Below, one piece after another: positions 14,590 to 23,467 of a stretch of 33,430 nucleotides of DNA. How positions within the stretch are numbered: the first letter of the stretch is position 1; the number at the start of each line of letters is the position of its first letter. Origin of the DNA: a virus; IMG/VR virus record IMGVR_UViG_3300035703_000285, positions 1-33,430 of that record; one strand, given 5' to 3'. Made by a program: the position numbers and the translations under genes. A model generated the notes under the pieces. The model was not told the DNA's origin. It worked only from the letters and a program-made list of their open reading frames with translations, and did not search any database.

Positions 14590-14626
14590 GACAAAAGAAA
14601 AGAAGCGGGGAGGGTTGCCCCTCCCC
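14590..14626 (-). terminator. GC-rich hairpin with U-rich tract between capsid and tail-tube genes
   Basis: The minus strand has an 8-bp stem (GGGGAGGG / CCCTCCCC) with a GCAA tetraloop at 14626-14607, followed by the interrupted T tract CTTCTTTTCTTTTGT. This is a weaker intrinsic terminator or attenuator 7 bp after the capsid stop. It may set the ratio of capsid to downstream message or protect the capsid mRNA 3' end. Confidence 0.6.
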
Positions 14627-14632
14627 ACGTCA

Positions 14633-15619
14633 TCAGCCAGCAGGAGTCGTCGCGTTCGATGCTTTGTACAGCACCATCTGCTCTGGGAAGGCGAACTGCA
14701 CGCCGTACTTAAACGCTGCTTGGAAGCGCACTTGGTCATTGTCGTAGGATGCCCAGATGCGGAATTGATCTTCGTCGGAGAGCAAGTCTGTGCCGTAGTA
14801 CAGGTTCTCAAGCGAAGTAGCAACGATCCTGCGCGTGTTGTTCATACCGTTGACTGCAACAATCTTGAGGTTCGTGCCGGGGTAGAACATCTCACCACCA
14901 CCAAGCTGTCCGAGGTCGCCTTGGAATAGGTTTTCGCTGACCAGCTTATTAGCTAACAAGCGATACACGTCCCATCCGCAAAAGGCAACAAGGTCAGGCC
15001 TGCTCACTATCGCGACGGGGATGTTTTGATATACGTTTTCAAAAGCCGAAACGATAGTCGCATCGCTGAACGCAGCACCTGCCAACGATGACACGATAGA
15101 CGCTGATGCCGTGGTTTTCTCCATCAGGTGCAAAAGTCCTACGGTTTTGTTCAAAGTCGCGTCACCGCTTATTGTAGCCGACCCTCCAGTCCATCCAGAC
15201 GCGCCTGTCGCCGATGTCGACTGCCAAATAGCAGTTTCGATGTTAGCGGCGATCTTCTTAGCCTTCTGCGTCGCAAACGCCTGCTCAAATGGCACGCCTT
15301 CGTAGTTGCTGCCTTGCGAGAGCTGTGTGGCAAGCCACTTGGTTTCCAACTCGCGAGGGCACAACTCCTCTTGCACCTTAACACGAGCAACGCTGATGAC
15401 GCGCTGGCTAAACGTGGTTGTGCCGTTGGCGTTCCATGCGCACGCTGTGGCCGATTGAAACACGGCGTCGGTGTCCATAAGGTTCAACGCCTCTTGATTT
15501 TTCACGCCCACGCGCTTCTGCATGAGCGACTGCGTTTTCGCGTCGAAAACGGCAGTAGTCAACAACGGGAGCTTATTCTGCTCAACGTAGTCGGTTAGTC
15601 CTCCAATTGAAAATGACAT
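14633..15619 (-). CDS. Major capsid protein (HK97-fold type), 328 aa
   Basis: The pattern fits Bacteroidota phage major capsid proteins of about 330 aa: FSQRVISVARVKVQEELCPR and LETKWLATQLSQGSNYEGVP (E-loop/P-domain), a long helix AFATQKAKKIAANIETAIW, the A-domain segment VSRPDLVAFCGWDVYRLLAN, and a C-terminal YDNDQVRFQAAFKYGVQFAF. It self-assembles into the icosahedral shell on the scaffold encoded just upstream. The leader AAAAAATAAATT before the ATG is strongly A-rich, as expected for efficient initiation in Bacteroidota. The GC-rich hairpin follows. Confidence 0.9.
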   Translation of the reverse strand: MSFSIGGLTDYVEQNKLPLLTTAVFDAKTQSLMQKRVGVKNQEALNLMDTDAVFQSATACAWNANGTTTFSQRVISVARVKVQEELCPRELETKWLATQLSQGSNYEGVPFEQAFATQKAKKIAANIETAIWQSTSATGASGWTGGSATISGDATLNKTVGLLHLMEKTTASASIVSSLAGAAFSDATIVSAFENVYQNIPVAIVSRPDLVAFCGWDVYRLLANKLVSENLFQGDLGQLGGGEMFYPGTNLKIVAVNGMNNTRRIVATSLENLYYGTDLLSDEDQFRIWASYDNDQVRFQAAFKYGVQFAFPEQMVLYKASNATTPAG

Positions 15620-15622
15620 AAT

Positions 15623-16246
15623 TTATTTTTTAAGGGTTTTTAGGGTTTCATTCAATTCTGCAAGGCGGCTGGCGCGGCTCATCTTCACCGACTCCACAAC
15701 AGCGTCACTTGCTCTTTTCTTGGGTGCAGCCGTCGGCATCTGCGCCAACGCTGACAACGCCGTGTCAATGGTGCTGAACCTTGCGGCGTTAGCTTCAACC
15801 TCGCCGCCCATCTTCGCCATCATCTCCTCGACCTTTGCAGCCAAGGCAGCGATAGCCGCCTCCATAGCTTGCATCCTCTCCTCGTGCGGATCGGCCGGTG
15901 CGCCTTCGCCTTCGGGTGCTACTTCAATCTCTACATCTTGCGCCTCAACAGCTTCGGGTGCAGCTGGTGCCGGTGCAGCGTCGCCGATCTCGACGATCTT
16001 GCCGCCCTCGGTAGTCACCACGCCGACTTCGGGGATTGAGTGCGCGCCATCAGGGGCAGGCAGCAATCCTTCTTCGGTGACGACGTAGACCAACGTGCCA
16101 ACGGCTAACTCGCCGTCAACACGGATCATCGTACCATCCTCCAATTTATAGTCGCTGAACGCCAACGGCGCAGCGGCTGGCGCCGGCGCAGCGGAGAAGC
16201 TACGCAGCACGCGTGTTAATTCTGAAATTCGATCTGATAGGTTCAT
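15623..16246 (-). CDS. Capsid scaffolding protein, 207 aa
   Basis: The start at 16246 (MNLSDRISELTRVLRSF) follows GATATTTA with a 5-nt spacer. Residues about 20-150 are Ala/Pro/Glu-rich with a small beta module (DGTMIRVDGELAVGTLVYVV). Residues about 125-175 form a strong coiled coil (HEERMQAMEAAIAALAAKVEEMMAKM) and the C-terminus is basic and helical (SRASRLAELNETLKTLKK). This matches scaffolds that bind the capsid protein through a basic C-terminal helix. It sits between a protease and the capsid protein, as expected. Confidence 0.85.
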   Translation of the reverse strand: MNLSDRISELTRVLRSFSAAPAPAAAPLAFSDYKLEDGTMIRVDGELAVGTLVYVVTEEGLLPAPDGAHSIPEVGVVTTEGGKIVEIGDAAPAPAAPEAVEAQDVEIEVAPEGEGAPADPHEERMQAMEAAIAALAAKVEEMMAKMGGEVEANAARFSTIDTALSALAQMPTAAPKKRASDAVVESVKMSRASRLAELNETLKTLKK

Positions 16247-16250
16247 AGTG

Positions 16251-16838
16251 TTAAATATCATTGGTTTTGATAGTATGCAAAAAACTTTCAAAGGCTTGGG
16301 CAAACTCCGCCATCGCCACCTCTATCTCCGTGTCCGTTGGTTGCATCCCGAAGTAGCCTTCAATGCTGAACCCGGTGAACTGTTCGCGATCCTCCCACAC
16401 TTTGTCGTTCTCAACTTTGAACGACCCAAACCAGCTGCCATCCTTCGCGTCCTCGTAGCCATTCGGTGGGTTGATGCCTCGGTCTCTGTCGATCAGGTAG
16501 CTTTCAAACATGTACACGCCATCAATGGCGGTGCTGTGTTCAGCGTTGACGTTGTGCTGATTGCCCTGCTTGAAGTACTTCTGCACCATCTTGCGGATGG
16601 TTTCCCTTTGGAAAATAACAAAATACTCGCCCCGCGTTTTGTCGCGGCGTATGATCGGCGTATCGGCAAGCATCAACGGCCCTGTCAACACGCGCTTTTC
16701 GCCTGTTTCGGTGAATCGCATCTTCTCTTTGCTGAACGCCTGAAATGGCCGTTCAATCGCAGGCGATTCAACGAGCGCGACGTAGCTGACGCCTTCGTCA
16801 ACTTCATCAATGGTCATCAGGTATACTGGTAGTTCCAT
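16251..16838 (-). CDS. XkdF-like prohead maturation protease, 195 aa
   Basis: The protein matches the XkdF-type putative serine protease domain. It has a strand MTIDEVDEGVSYVALVESPA, a domain with PLMLADTPIIRRD, the conserved histidine in NVNAEHS, and the conserved serine in FTGFSIEGYFG near the C-terminus. It should cleave scaffold and capsid during head maturation. The ATG at 16838 follows GATATTTA with 5 nt; an in-frame ATG at 16853 overlapping the tape-measure stop is an alternative. The stop (GAT ATT TAA) itself supplies the GATATTTA of the next gene. Confidence 0.88.
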   Translation of the reverse strand: MELPVYLMTIDEVDEGVSYVALVESPAIERPFQAFSKEKMRFTETGEKRVLTGPLMLADTPIIRRDKTRGEYFVIFQRETIRKMVQKYFKQGNQHNVNAEHSTAIDGVYMFESYLIDRDRGINPPNGYEDAKDGSWFGSFKVENDKVWEDREQFTGFSIEGYFGMQPTDTEIEVAMAEFAQAFESFLHTIKTNDI

Positions 16839-16852
16839 AGCGTTAAATATCA

Positions 16853-18679
16853 TCAGTTGCCCAACTGTGCAAATTGCCGAATGGTGCGCAGCCTGTTTTG
16901 TATCCCACTCACGTCGGACTCTACGACGTAGGCGCGTAGTGGCTGGCCTTGTGGCTGCCCGGTGTTCGGGTTGATCAACTGGCTATTCGGGTTCAGCGCG
17001 TTGCCCTGTGGCGCTGCCATGCCTCCGCCTCCGCCTGTGCCAGCTGTGCCGCCTCCGCCTCCGCCTCCGCCTCCGCCAGTGATGCTCCTGACCTGCCCGA
17101 TGCTCGTGGCTGCAATAGCCGCGATGCGCAGGCCAGCGTTAATCTTCGCCATCGTGCTAAGGCTTAATGCCTGCGTCACGCCAGCAGCACCAGCTGTCAA
17201 GGCGTTAGCAGGGTTCAGCGCTGCGTTGGCGTTGATGCCTGCCAGTTCCTTCTGCAAGTTTATAACAACTTGCGCTATTGCCATGCCTTTCTCCAACGCC
17301 AGCGCCGCCAACATGACGGCTTTGCTCTTGCCCCCGAGCGATCGCATAATCTCAACCACGCTACTCGACGCGGCGTTGTAGAACTGAACACGCGCCTCAT
17401 TGTACGCCTTATCCCGCTGCAAGTCCTCCTGTCGCTTCTTTTCGCGCTCGGCGTATAGCTCATCTTCAATTTGTATCTGATGGTCCAACTGCGCCCTCTG
17501 CGCGTCTAACTCCGCCTGATCCGCTGCGTCCTGCTGCTCTTGGATCTTGGCAATACGTTCAGCACGGAGCTGCGTCAACAACAGGTTGGTCGCCTCCTCG
17601 TTGCCCTGAACCTTGGCAAGGCGCTCCTCGTAGCTGGCGTCAATCTGCTCCAGCTCGCGTGCGTTGGCAGATAGGCTATTTTCTAACAACACCTGCCTGC
17701 TGTCGGCAATGATGCCGTCAATTTCCTTCTGCTTGGCGGCGGCAGCTTCACGCTGCTGCTCTTGTTTTCTTCTGCGCTCTTCGGCGGCCTTGTCGCGCTC
17801 TTGCTGCCTCTTATCCGCATCTTTTGCGGCAGCGTCCTGCTTTTCTAACTCTGCCTTTTTCAGATAACTTTCATACTGCGCGCGCAACACATTGTGCTGA
17901 TGCCGCGCCTCCGCCATCTCTTCCTCATCCTTCGCATTTTGCAGTCGCTTCCTGCTGATGTCGAACTCCATCGCGAAGACCTCGGCTTCGGTAGCGCCGC
18001 GCTCCTTGGCGATTTCAGCGGCACGCTCCATCGACTTAATCTGACCGTCAAGGTTCTCCTTGACCTCGATACGCAAAAAGCGTTTGACCGCCGCCGTCAG
18101 CTTGTCATAGTTAGCAATCAGCAAGCCAATGGCTACCACCGCCGCGCCGATGCCGGTGGAGACCAATGCAATCCTAAACGCCTTTAGCGCCCCTGTGCTG
18201 GTGCCGACTGCCAGCGCATAGACACGCTGCGCCGCTGCGTTCAGGTTGACCATAAGCGCGGAGTCCTTGTTGAGCGCGTTAGCAATAGCCGTAGCACCAT
18301 TGACCAACGCCAGCGCCGCCTGCACCTTCATCATCGCCTTCTGCACATCCTCGTTCTCCTCGCCGAACAACGCCGCTGCACCCTGGGCAACAGCAAAGCC
18401 GCCTGCAATGCCTTGGATTGCAGAGGTGAACGTGTCCAGCGTCCTTGTGTCCGACGCCAGCGCCTTAACCTGTGCGCTTGTGTCGCCGATAGCGTCCTTC
18501 AGCGATCCTGCCTCGGCAGCCATCCGCCGGAACTGGTCGGTGTTCTTCTGCCCCGCCGCTTCGAGGTCAAGCATCTGTTTCTGCAGGTCGCGGAGGCGCG
18601 CCTTCGCTGACTGCGTCGCCTTCTGGGTGTCGTCCTCGGCTCTGACCTTGACGGTGATCTCTTTGTCTACTTCTGCCAT
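16853..18679 (-). CDS. Tail tape measure protein, 608 aa
   Basis: This long, mostly helical protein has the N-terminal pattern of tape measures (EITVKVRAEDDTQKATQSAK, then RLRDLQKQMLDLEAAGQ). It has hydrophobic segments at about 105-135 and 165-190 (ALVSTGIGAAVVAIGLLIAN), a long charged coiled coil (about 200-430, rich in KQ, EE and RR), and a C-terminal hydrophobic and polyglycine section. The polyglycine tract is encoded near 17040-17090. The short length suggests a tail of roughly 90 nm at about 1.5 angstrom per residue. It lies downstream of the tail-tip-type genes, where it usually precedes them. Confidence 0.9.
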   Translation of the reverse strand: MAEVDKEITVKVRAEDDTQKATQSAKARLRDLQKQMLDLEAAGQKNTDQFRRMAAEAGSLKDAIGDTSAQVKALASDTRTLDTFTSAIQGIAGGFAVAQGAAALFGEENEDVQKAMMKVQAALALVNGATAIANALNKDSALMVNLNAAAQRVYALAVGTSTGALKAFRIALVSTGIGAAVVAIGLLIANYDKLTAAVKRFLRIEVKENLDGQIKSMERAAEIAKERGATEAEVFAMEFDISRKRLQNAKDEEEMAEARHQHNVLRAQYESYLKKAELEKQDAAAKDADKRQQERDKAAEERRRKQEQQREAAAAKQKEIDGIIADSRQVLLENSLSANARELEQIDASYEERLAKVQGNEEATNLLLTQLRAERIAKIQEQQDAADQAELDAQRAQLDHQIQIEDELYAEREKKRQEDLQRDKAYNEARVQFYNAASSSVVEIMRSLGGKSKAVMLAALALEKGMAIAQVVINLQKELAGINANAALNPANALTAGAAGVTQALSLSTMAKINAGLRIAAIAATSIGQVRSITGGGGGGGGGGTAGTGGGGGMAAPQGNALNPNSQLINPNTGQPQGQPLRAYVVESDVSGIQNRLRTIRQFAQLGN

Positions 18680-18682
18680 AAT

Positions 18683-21001
18683 TTAGCTTGTTGGGTCTGC
18701 TGGAAATGCTGGGGTATCATACGTCTTGCCGAAATTCGTGTCAAGCAACGTCACAGGTGCGTAGATGCTGGCGTTGATCTCGCCGTCAGTCTTGGCCGTT
18801 GGGTCATCGCTGAAAGTTGGGTCAAGTGTCGTAGGCACAAAGGCGTCGATTGGCAGCACCCTGCGCATCGTCACCCTGCATAACTTAGACTGGCCAACGG
18901 CGTAGTCCTTTATCTCCAACAGCCGCCAGTTTATGCCCTTCCAATAAATCAACTTGCGAAAGTCAAGCGTCGCGATGTCGGTAGAGGTCAATAGCATCGT
19001 ACACTCAACGGTCATCGCCTGCTTGCTGGTCAATTCAAAAATGTAGCCGTTCCAAAAGTTGTTGAACAGGTTGTTGTTGTTGTAGCTCATCGGATTCCCG
19101 CTGACGTCATAGGTACGGTAGAAGATGCGCCGCGGTATGCCAAACGACAGGTCGAAGTTGCCAGTGGCGCTGGTGTTGTATGGGTTCTGCAGGTGCGTCG
19201 CTAAGCTGATAGCCGACACAACGCTGATCACACTGGAGGCAACGCTGTTGCTGTACAGCTGCCCAAAGTAAATCATAAACGTTGGGTTAAATCCAGTGTT
19301 GTTCGGCTGAACATAGCCGCTATGTAGCGCCAACCGATAGCCGAGCTGCAAGCTACGCGGGTTGCCGTTGCCATCGGTGTCGAAGCCTCGCCCTGCGATG
19401 AGGTTCGTCGTGTACTGCGCCGGGATCAGCGTCTTTGCCTTCAACCCAATTACCTGATCGCCGCTCCTGTTGTAATTGTCGCTGTCGTAAATCCGCGAGC
19501 CATAGCCTTCCTTGAACTCACTCTGGTACAGCTTTCCAAGTGCGTCGCCTCCATCCGCGTATTTGAAGACATAGCGCTTCTTGCTGCTGGGGTCTCCCAT
19601 CAACACTGTCATCTCCGCGTTCTCATCAGACTTCTGCGACCAGTCCAAAACACTACTGGCATAAAACGACGTGAACGGCTCAATGTAGATCAGCTTCGGG
19701 TCTTGCGGCGATTGGTAGAAGTACAGGTTGAACATCTTCTGCAAGTCTTGCAAGAAGTCAATCTGCCTCACGTCCATCGGCAAACCCTTCTGCATGCTAA
19801 TGGTATTGAAGCGCCCCATCGTCGTGCCTCTGATGGTTAGCTTGCGGTTTGTTATATTCACGGCCTGCGAAGACCGAAAGGCCTTTAAGTAGAAGCTCTG
19901 TTGCGGTTGCAGGTAAAGATGCCCGCGCATACCAAACGATTCAGTGCCTCCAGTGTAAATGCGCCCTTGCTGTATGACCAAACCTGCGGGGTTTTGGAAC
20001 AGAACTTGGATTGTAACCTGACCGATTGTATTAACCGATCCGCTGGTGTTGAAGGCGAAATCAAACTCAATGCCATGCGCAACCGTGTCATCATTGCGGA
20101 AGTAGGTGTCAGCACTTACAACGATTCCGCTGGACAAAGTAAAAGGCGCGGTGTTGTTAGTTGGGAAGGTGACGTTTGTGCCGCCCGTCGCAACTGTTAG
20201 CGTCGTACTCCCGCTCACGTTGCCGCTGATGTCGCTGTTTGCGGTTAGCACCCAGTCATTCGCCCAAGGCACGACCAGCTTTGAAAAGACGTTGCCGCTG
20301 GTGCTAAAGAAGTTCGATTCGTAGCGGTAGCCATGCTGCGCGAAGATTTTGTCGACGAGCATCTTGGCAAAATAGCACGGACGCCACTGATAAATCGGCA
20401 CAAGGTTAGGCGCAATATATCCGTATAGGTTCAGGATCGGCGCGAGCGTCCCTGTCGGCACAGTGCCATTGACGTCGGCGTTACCCTCTGCGTCGATGTA
20501 AGCATAGCAGTAGCCACTGGTCGCGCTGTTGGCGTTTCCAGCGACGATGACGTCAAGGTTGTTGAACTCATGGTCGTAAGTGTCGACGCCTGCCGTAGAC
20601 GCCAGCAGCGTTTCACCCATGACGCTGAACAGCGACACGCTCTCTCCGTAGATGCTGATCTCATAGGTCGGCACTCCCCGCGTGACCCTCATCGCCATAA
20701 GCTGCATCGATCCGCTGAAGACTTGCACGCCATCACTCCACACCGCGCACTTGACCTGCTTGTTTGGTGTGAAGCCGCCAACGAAGCTCTGCACGTTGTA
20801 GGCGTGGCGAAACGCGGCGTCGTTGCGCGGAGTGCTTGGCAGCGTGATCGTCTTGGAGTACGTTCCGCTGCGGCGCGTGATGTCCTGCGCATCCTGTATC
20901 GTGTACGTCAACTCGATGTCGAAGTCCTCCATCAGATCGAGGTCGACACCTGATGCCAGCTTGTTGTCAGCGTCCGGGTAGCATACAAACTTTATGTTCA
21001 T
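18683..21001 (-). CDS. Tail tip/baseplate-type protein, 772 aa
   Basis: The N-terminus (MEDFDIELTYTIQDAQDITR, then RSGTYSKTITLPSTPRND) is typical of a large beta-rich tail protein family of Bacteroidota phages. The rest alternates beta strands with aromatic-rich segments (IYQWRPCYFAKMLVDKIFAQ, DFLQDLQKMFNLYFYQ). It ends with KLCRVTMRRVLPIDAFVP and an acidic tail. A role at the distal tail (tail-tip or hub) is inferred from size, fold pattern and position before the tape measure. The start overlaps the previous stop as ATGA. Confidence 0.75.
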   Translation of the reverse strand: MNIKFVCYPDADNKLASGVDLDLMEDFDIELTYTIQDAQDITRRSGTYSKTITLPSTPRNDAAFRHAYNVQSFVGGFTPNKQVKCAVWSDGVQVFSGSMQLMAMRVTRGVPTYEISIYGESVSLFSVMGETLLASTAGVDTYDHEFNNLDVIVAGNANSATSGYCYAYIDAEGNADVNGTVPTGTLAPILNLYGYIAPNLVPIYQWRPCYFAKMLVDKIFAQHGYRYESNFFSTSGNVFSKLVVPWANDWVLTANSDISGNVSGSTTLTVATGGTNVTFPTNNTAPFTLSSGIVVSADTYFRNDDTVAHGIEFDFAFNTSGSVNTIGQVTIQVLFQNPAGLVIQQGRIYTGGTESFGMRGHLYLQPQQSFYLKAFRSSQAVNITNRKLTIRGTTMGRFNTISMQKGLPMDVRQIDFLQDLQKMFNLYFYQSPQDPKLIYIEPFTSFYASSVLDWSQKSDENAEMTVLMGDPSSKKRYVFKYADGGDALGKLYQSEFKEGYGSRIYDSDNYNRSGDQVIGLKAKTLIPAQYTTNLIAGRGFDTDGNGNPRSLQLGYRLALHSGYVQPNNTGFNPTFMIYFGQLYSNSVASSVISVVSAISLATHLQNPYNTSATGNFDLSFGIPRRIFYRTYDVSGNPMSYNNNNLFNNFWNGYIFELTSKQAMTVECTMLLTSTDIATLDFRKLIYWKGINWRLLEIKDYAVGQSKLCRVTMRRVLPIDAFVPTTLDPTFSDDPTAKTDGEINASIYAPVTLLDTNFGKTYDTPAFPADPTS

Positions 21002-22167
21002 AGCGCGGTGTTTTCGTAGCCAACTTGAACGTCAACGCTGATCTGCTGCAATTTATCAACCACGCGCTTGCGGACGTTGTAGGTGTTGGTCTGCACCACG
21101 ACCGGCACTAGCTGCGTGCCAAGTTGAATCCAGCAGTCGGGGGAGTAGATCATCTCTTGAAGCCAAGAGAACTCCGCATCGGTGAGCCAGTCGCTGTTCA
21201 GTGTGTAGGTGTCGCGGTAGGTCACCGACCACTGCTTATCATAGACGTCATCGCCGTAGACGCTGGCATTGTAGCCGTAGGTCTTGCGATCCACATCGAC
21301 GCGCTGCCTGTTCATCCGGGTGAAGGTGTAGCCGTCAACACCGCCGTACATGTTGCGGAAGAAAACACGCAGGTCGTTGTAGCGCTGGCAGTTGTCGATG
21401 GTGATGGTGTAGGTGATTGTGTAGCTGTTTTCGGGTAACACGTCATCGAACCAAAGGTCAACGGTGTAGTAGTCGCCAGAAATTGGAAAATCCTCGCTTC
21501 CTACCTTTGAATCGCTGCAAGCTGTGTCAGGTAAGTTGTACAGGCCAATCGGCCCCATGTTGAAGTAATTGCTGATGTTCGATGTTCCCGAAACTGTGAA
21601 CGCCCGCTTCTCGCCGTCTTTGTCATAGTACTTAATCCGAGCCACTGGCACGCCTCCCGACTTAATGAGCCACCCCATAAAATCGTGTTGACCGCTTGCC
21701 ATCGTGTACGATGTTGGCCTGTTGGTCACCGTTATCTGCGAACTTGGCTGCAACCCCGCCTGATACCCACTCGGCGAATAGGCCGCGTAGTCCTGCTGCC
21801 TGAACGCCGCCTGCCACGCGATAAGCGACGCGGACGCAGTGCCGCCTGTCGCCACCGTCGGAGGCGAGCCAAACTCCTCGCGGAAGGTCAGGTTGGTGTT
21901 GACTGCATAGCCGCCATCCTGCCAGCCGCTGGTCAGCTGCGGTATCTTCGGCGCTATCAGCGTTTCCACGACCTTACTCACCCCGAAGAAGCCGTTGCTC
22001 GTCGTCGGCAGCTTGTCGCACTTCAAGCGCGCAGACGAAAGCGAGCCTGACACGTCGCAGACATAGCGGAAGTTGGCGGAGGCGGTGTTGTTGCTCGACA
22101 CGACCACCACGTCGCTGTTGCCGACTGGAAGCAGCGATGGCAGCGCGGATATTATAGTTATGCTCAT
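20998..22167 (-). CDS. Tail structural protein, distal-tail-like, 389 aa
   Basis: A beta-rich protein with an N-terminal jelly-roll-like part (ANFRYVCDVSGSLSSARLKC), a fibronectin-like middle, and a C-terminal module with QRYNDLRVFFRNMYGGVDGY, TRMNRQRVDVDRKTYGYNA and WLTDAEFSWLQEMIYSPDCW. This last segment is recurrent in tail proteins of Bacteroidota siphoviruses and resembles a Dit-like module. It is flanked by ATGA overlaps with the HK97-gp10-like and 772-aa genes. The exact position in the tail is not shown. Confidence 0.7.
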   Translation of the reverse strand: MSITIISALPSLLPVGNSDVVVVSSNNTASANFRYVCDVSGSLSSARLKCDKLPTTSNGFFGVSKVVETLIAPKIPQLTSGWQDGGYAVNTNLTFREEFGSPPTVATGGTASASLIAWQAAFRQQDYAAYSPSGYQAGLQPSSQITVTNRPTSYTMASGQHDFMGWLIKSGGVPVARIKYYDKDGEKRAFTVSGTSNISNYFNMGPIGLYNLPDTACSDSKVGSEDFPISGDYYTVDLWFDDVLPENSYTITYTITIDNCQRYNDLRVFFRNMYGGVDGYTFTRMNRQRVDVDRKTYGYNASVYGDDVYDKQWSVTYRDTYTLNSDWLTDAEFSWLQEMIYSPDCWIQLGTQLVPVVVQTNTYNVRKRVVDKLQQISVDVQVGYENTAL

Positions 22168-22727
22168 ACGTTGATTGAAATTGATATTTCCTTGCCGACG
22201 ACCTCGGCGATGCTGCTCACCAGCTCATCCAGTTTCGCCTCGCTTAGTACCGGGTTGAGGAACGGCCGCCCCTTGATGCCTCTGCGCTTGATTGACTTGG
22301 CGATGTTGTACGCCGCCGCGTCGATTTCTTCGGCGGGGATGCCGAGTGCTTTGTCTATTGCCCACTTGCGGATCGCTGCCACGTGCGAAGGACTTGGGTA
22401 GATGCTCCGAAAGCTGAACGGCGCGCCCCTGTTGACGCGCACCCCATTGACGCCGTATTCGACGAACTTCCAGTACGACGCCATCTCCATCGCAACCTGT
22501 GCGACCTTCTGCTCAACAGGCAACTCTGCGAAGCCTACCGACTGGCGGAGGTTAAGTGTAGCCTTGGCATCAACGCGCTCGATGCCCTCAATGGTCAGCT
22601 TGATAACATCCTGCATCCACCTGATAAGAGCGGCGTTCACCTCAGGAGATCTGGACAGGCTGAACTCCTTAGTTACGTCAGTGCCGACGCCAAGTACGTC
22701 GCCCTCTATCTCCGTGGTAAACTTCAT
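22164..22727 (-). CDS. HK97 gp10-like tail completion protein, 187 aa
   Basis: The pattern of the HK97-gp10 family is visible: a helix TIEGIERVDAKATLNLRQSV, the core motif YWKFVEYGVNGVRVNRGAPF with FSFRSIYPSP, and the C-terminal motif KRRGIKGRPFLNPVLSEAKL. These proteins close the tail end or join it to the head. The ATG at 22727 follows GATATTTA with exactly 5 nt. It follows the tail chaperone genes with a 33-nt gap. Confidence 0.85.
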   Translation of the reverse strand: MKFTTEIEGDVLGVGTDVTKEFSLSRSPEVNAALIRWMQDVIKLTIEGIERVDAKATLNLRQSVGFAELPVEQKVAQVAMEMASYWKFVEYGVNGVRVNRGAPFSFRSIYPSPSHVAAIRKWAIDKALGIPAEEIDAAAYNIAKSIKRRGIKGRPFLNPVLSEAKLDELVSSIAEVVGKEISISINV

Positions 22728-22760
22728 GCAGGTAAATATCGCAACGCGAAAATCTATGCA

Positions 22761-22979
22761 CTACGGCATCGCCTTCATCAGCAGCAGCGCGTTCATGAAC
22801 TCCCGCGCCGGCATCTTAAACACCTCATCCATGCGCAGTGGGTCTTTACCCGCCATGCGATAGACCACACCCACCCAGCCGTAGTTCGGCTTTTTTACGC
22901 CTTGGCCGTTGTCGTCGTCTTCTGCTGATCCGTCAAAGACTTCCGCATAATCGTCAACAAAGGCTCTGAAAGCTGCAAA
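22761..22979 (-). CDS. Frameshift extension of the tail assembly chaperone (gpT-like), 72 codons
   Basis: This frame is open from the run of nine T and has no good start of its own. It encodes FAAFRAFVDDYAEVFDG and then the typical chaperone T-domain pattern (YGWVGVVYRMAGKDPLRMDE, ending PAREFMNALLLMKAMP). A -1 shift in the upstream gene at 22985-22979 would give a 235-aa fusion (163 + 72 aa), analogous to lambda G-T. It lies directly before tail structural genes, where such fusions help the tape measure assemble. Confidence 0.8.
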   Translation of the reverse strand, partial: FAAFRAFVDDYAEVFDGSAEDDDNGQGVKKPNYGWVGVVYRMAGKDPLRMDEVFKMPAREFMNALLLMKAMP

Positions 22980-23467
22980 AAAAAAGCGGCATAACCCCAA
23001 ACGTCACCCATGTTCATCTGCAACATCGCCTCTGCGCGCTGCTTGTGCCCCTTTCCGTCGTATGCCTTCGGCCACCACTTCCACACCCTGCACTCGCGTG
23101 AAAGCGTCGCCAAGATCAGGTGCAAGTTGTCAATCACGCCCTGCTCGCTGCTCATGTCGTAGCTGTATAGCTCAACCAACTGCCCTGCGCTTATTTCGTC
23201 GATGAACCACTCAAATTGATACCACTTTCCGGCGACCTTGGCGTGACGATTGGCCGCCAGTGACGATAGCGATTTGCTCGCGGCGTTGATCTCACCATAG
23301 CGCTTGTTGACCTCCGCAATCGTCATCTTCTTGACCTGCTCGATCGGCACGTTGTCGATAACGGCAACAACGCCGATCTTCTTGTCGCTGGTCGTGTAGA
23401 TGCTGTTGGCCTCAATCGATACAATACGCTGGAACTGGTCGACGGTTAATCGGTTAAGCAACTTCAT
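22895..23467 (-). CDS. Tail assembly chaperone (gpG-like), 190 aa
   Basis: A mostly helical protein (MKLLNRLTVDQFQRIVSIEA, FIDEISAGQLVELYSYDMSS). The C-terminal part contains NMGDVWGYAAFFLQLSEPLL and an end rich in Gln/Thr/Lys. The zero-frame product would bind the tape measure in excess, with the -1 frameshift product as minor partner. The start overlaps the methyltransferase stop as ATGA. Family membership is by position, length and the frameshift architecture. Confidence 0.8.
   Translation of the reverse strand: MKLLNRLTVDQFQRIVSIEANSIYTTSDKKIGVVAVIDNVPIEQVKKMTIAEVNKRYGEINAASKSLSSLAANRHAKVAGKWYQFEWFIDEISAGQLVELYSYDMSSEQGVIDNLHLILATLSRECRVWKWWPKAYDGKGHKQRAEAMLQMNMGDVWGYAAFFLQLSEPLLTIMRKSLTDQQKTTTTAKA
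22977..22985 (-). promoter_or_regulatory. -1 ribosomal frameshift site, nine T in a row
   Basis: On the minus strand the zero-frame codons are GCT TTT TTT TTG. The heptamer T-TTT-TTT fits X-XXY-YYZ, so re-pairing one base back leads into TTT GCA and the open frame down to 22761. The zero frame continues another 27 codons to its stop at 22895. Confidence 0.8.
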
